NCBI GenBank assembly: GCA_013285915.1
Contig: JABDGS010000002.1
Span: forward strand, 21,169-85,168
Direction: 5' to 3'
DNA length: 64,000 nucleotides
Source of the DNA: Bacteroidota bacterium
GTDB lineage: Bacteria; Bacteroidota; Bacteroidia; Chitinophagales; Chitinophagaceae
This document shows, in pieces, positions 62,693-64,000 of the stretch (position 1 is its first letter; every line of letters starts with the position of its first letter). Made by a program: the position numbers and the translations under genes. Under the pieces are notes generated by a model that saw only the letters and a list, made by a program, of their open reading frames with translations, did no database searches and had not been told where the DNA came from.

Positions 62693-63124
62693 ATGAAACA
62701 TTTATTGCTGATCGTTGCTACCTGTACTGCTTTTGTAATGCATGCCAAAACCCAATGCCTTACGCGCGTAAAATATTCGGCTTCAAAAATGGAAATACTC
62801 GATACAGCTATGAACGTGCTTGAGACAAAGGAAGAGCCTTTGACTTTTGAAACAAACCCCAAAGGATTTACTGGTATAAGAGTTGAAGATGAAAGCGATT
62901 CGTTGCATGGTGTGCTTAAAAGCCTTACCTGCGACTGGAAAGAGCCATTTAAAAATGGTAAAATTATAATGGTGTGCGATGTACAGGGCAAGGACCATGA
63001 TATGCAGGACGCCAATATAACAATTGATGCAGAGGATGGTAAAATAATTATTCTTGTAAGGGCAAAAGAACAGCCTGACAAAATAATAAGGCTTGTTGTA
63101 GACAAATACGAAGAAATAAAGTAA
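62693..63124 (+). CDS. Small secreted protein, second of two tandem paralogues
   Basis: From the Met at 62693 (MKHLLLIVATCTAFVMHA) the 143-aa product is a clear paralogue of the upstream protein: TRVKYSASKMEILDTA, CDWKEPFKNGKIIM, ITIDAEDGKIIILVRAKEQPDKIIRLVVDKYEEIK. The frame opens at 62594 inside the first gene; the signal peptide shows 62693 is right. Ends at a strong terminator. Confidence 0.75.
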   Translation: MKHLLLIVATCTAFVMHAKTQCLTRVKYSASKMEILDTAMNVLETKEEPLTFETNPKGFTGIRVEDESDSLHGVLKSLTCDWKEPFKNGKIIMVCDVQGKDHDMQDANITIDAEDGKIIILVRAKEQPDKIIRLVVDKYEEIK

Positions 63125-63151
63125 GGGAACCACAAATCAATTATACATCAC

Positions 63152-63190
63152 AAGGTGCGTTGATAAAAACAACAGCACCTTTTTATTTTT
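63152..63190 (+). terminator. Intrinsic terminator after paralogue unit
   Basis: Stem AAGGTGCGTTG / CAAC-A-GCACCTT with one bulge, followed by T-rich TTTTATTTTTT. It ends the 61750-63124 unit and faces the histidine kinase. Confidence 0.85.
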
Positions 63191-63225
63191 TGGATGCCGG
63201 CAGGTTGCTGCTGTCTTTCATTCCA

Positions 63226-64000
63226 TCACAACGGCAGGCTAAAATAAAATGTAGCGCCTTTACCCTCTTCTGCTTCGGCCCATACTTTGCCACCATGCTT
63301 TAAAACCACCCGCTGCACAAGCGCGAGGCCAACGCCACTGCCTTCAAACTCTTTAAGGCCATGCAACCTTTGAAAAACACCAAAAAGTTTATCAGCATAT
63401 TTCATGTCAAAGCCAACACCGTTATCTTTTACCGAATACACGGTGGCATCATCGTTAACAAGTGAACCTATTTCAATATGTGCCACTGGTTTCCTGGCCG
63501 AATATTTTATAGCGTTTGATATTAAATTGCTCCAAACCTGGCGAATAAGGGTACTATCGCACATGGCCGGCACAAGGTTATTAATGGTAATGTTAACGGG
63601 TGCCTGGCTTAATAAACGCTGCTCCTTTATTACTGACCGTACAACGGTGTCCATATCAACCATCTCCGCAGTGAGTTCTTTCCGGCCCAGGTAAGATAGC
63701 TTGAGCAACTCGTCAATTAAAGTGCCCATCCTTTTTGCTTTGTGGCGTATATGGTTTAGTATTTTGTTGCCCTCCTCGTCAAGCTTGCCTGCTGTTTTTT
63801 CTGAGAGTATGGCGGCGTAGCCGTCAATAATACGCAATGGTGCGTGCAGGTCGTGCGAAACGGAATATGAAAATGCTTCAAGCTCTTTGTTACTGTTTTC
63901 AAGTTCAACAGTCCTGTCATGCACTTTTTTTTCAAGGTCTTTTTGTGCGTTGCGTATTTGTATTGCCATTACGTTAAAGGCTTCCGCAAGCTGGCCTAAT
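63226..64000 (-). CDS. Membrane sensor histidine kinase, partial (HAMP-HisKA-HATPase)
   Basis: The frame stays open to the window edge; before the first visible Met (63969) it reads LGQLAEAFNV, the C-terminal half of a HAMP domain, so the start is outside. After a coiled linker come HisKA (SHDLHAPLRI, His) and HATPase: N box NLISNAIKYSA, G1 DNGVGFD, F box LFGVFQRLHG, G2 GSGVGLALV. This resembles phytochrome-type kinases. The sensor domain is missing. Confidence 0.93.
   Translation of the reverse strand, partial: LGQLAEAFNVMAIQIRNAQKDLEKKVHDRTVELENSNKELEAFSYSVSHDLHAPLRIIDGYAAILSEKTAGKLDEEGNKILNHIRHKAKRMGTLIDELLKLSYLGRKELTAEMVDMDTVVRSVIKEQRLLSQAPVNITINNLVPAMCDSTLIRQVWSNLISNAIKYSARKPVAHIEIGSLVNDDATVYSVKDNGVGFDMKYADKLFGVFQRLHGLKEFEGSGVGLALVQRVVLKHGGKVWAEAEEGKGATFYFSLPL

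Overview
The window reads as chromosomal DNA of a Bacteroidota bacterium, most likely of the Chitinophagaceae/Sphingobacteriia type. The evidence is: a type IX secretion (T9SS type B, 'gliding motility-associated') C-terminal domain on the 893-aa protein at 23934-26615; Bacteroidota-style TAnnTTTG -7 promoter boxes; the N-terminal GAYELRKTY signature on two TonB proteins; an exbB-exbD-exbD-tonB-tonB cluster; a GlnRS; and a sufABCDS-E-T operon. The genus is an inference. Both ends cut genes: an M13 peptidase on the left, and a HAMP/histidine kinase on the right.

Layout. 1-12 kb: secreted peptidases (M13, M28), three small regulator-led minus-strand units (AraC+SnoaL, Crp/Fnr+YceI, AraC+alpha/beta hydrolase), two minus-strand secreted proteins, two VOC proteins and a small membrane protein. 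Between them lies repeat-rich intergenic DNA. 12.2-15.8 kb: a single large A/T-rich gene (HD-CE-like phosphohydrolase fused to an HSP90-type GHKL ATPase) bracketed by 44-bp imperfect inverted repeats, a candidate acquired conflict or defence gene. 15.8-30 kb: housekeeping genes glnS, tilS, rarA and lnt, with a rhomboid protease, an alpha/beta hydrolase, a T9SS cargo protein, an SDR and a multi-PAS sensor without a catalytic domain. 30-33.4 kb: an ArsR/SRPBCC operon with a well-resolved promoter and double operator, an intact IS982-family element, and an AraC regulator. 33.4-40.6 kb: a secreted S33-type hydrolase, a cyclase-family protein with a D-2-hydroxyacid dehydrogenase, a ketopantoate reductase-like protein and a large metzincin-type secreted protease. 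40.9-46.6 kb: the ExbB/ExbD/TonB energy-transduction operon and mnmE. 46.6-48.4 kb: a small accessory block with a degraded XRE regulator and two unrecognised overlapping genes, bounded by a 13-bp direct repeat. 48.4-54.9 kb: a sugar-phosphate isomerase/epimerase-like protein, a cold-shock domain protein, a large secreted alpha/alpha-toroid-like protein and two tandem DUF3179 membrane proteins. 54.9-61.2 kb: the Suf iron-sulfur assembly operon. 61.7-64 kb: small secreted proteins, two of them tandem paralogues, and the partial histidine kinase.

The least explained feature is the non-coding DNA. Intergenic gaps hold several families of short interspersed repeats, many of them hairpins. Two essential-type genes, tilS and rarA, carry what look like in-frame insertions of the same kind of palindromic repeat. 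No tRNA, rRNA or CRISPR array was found.
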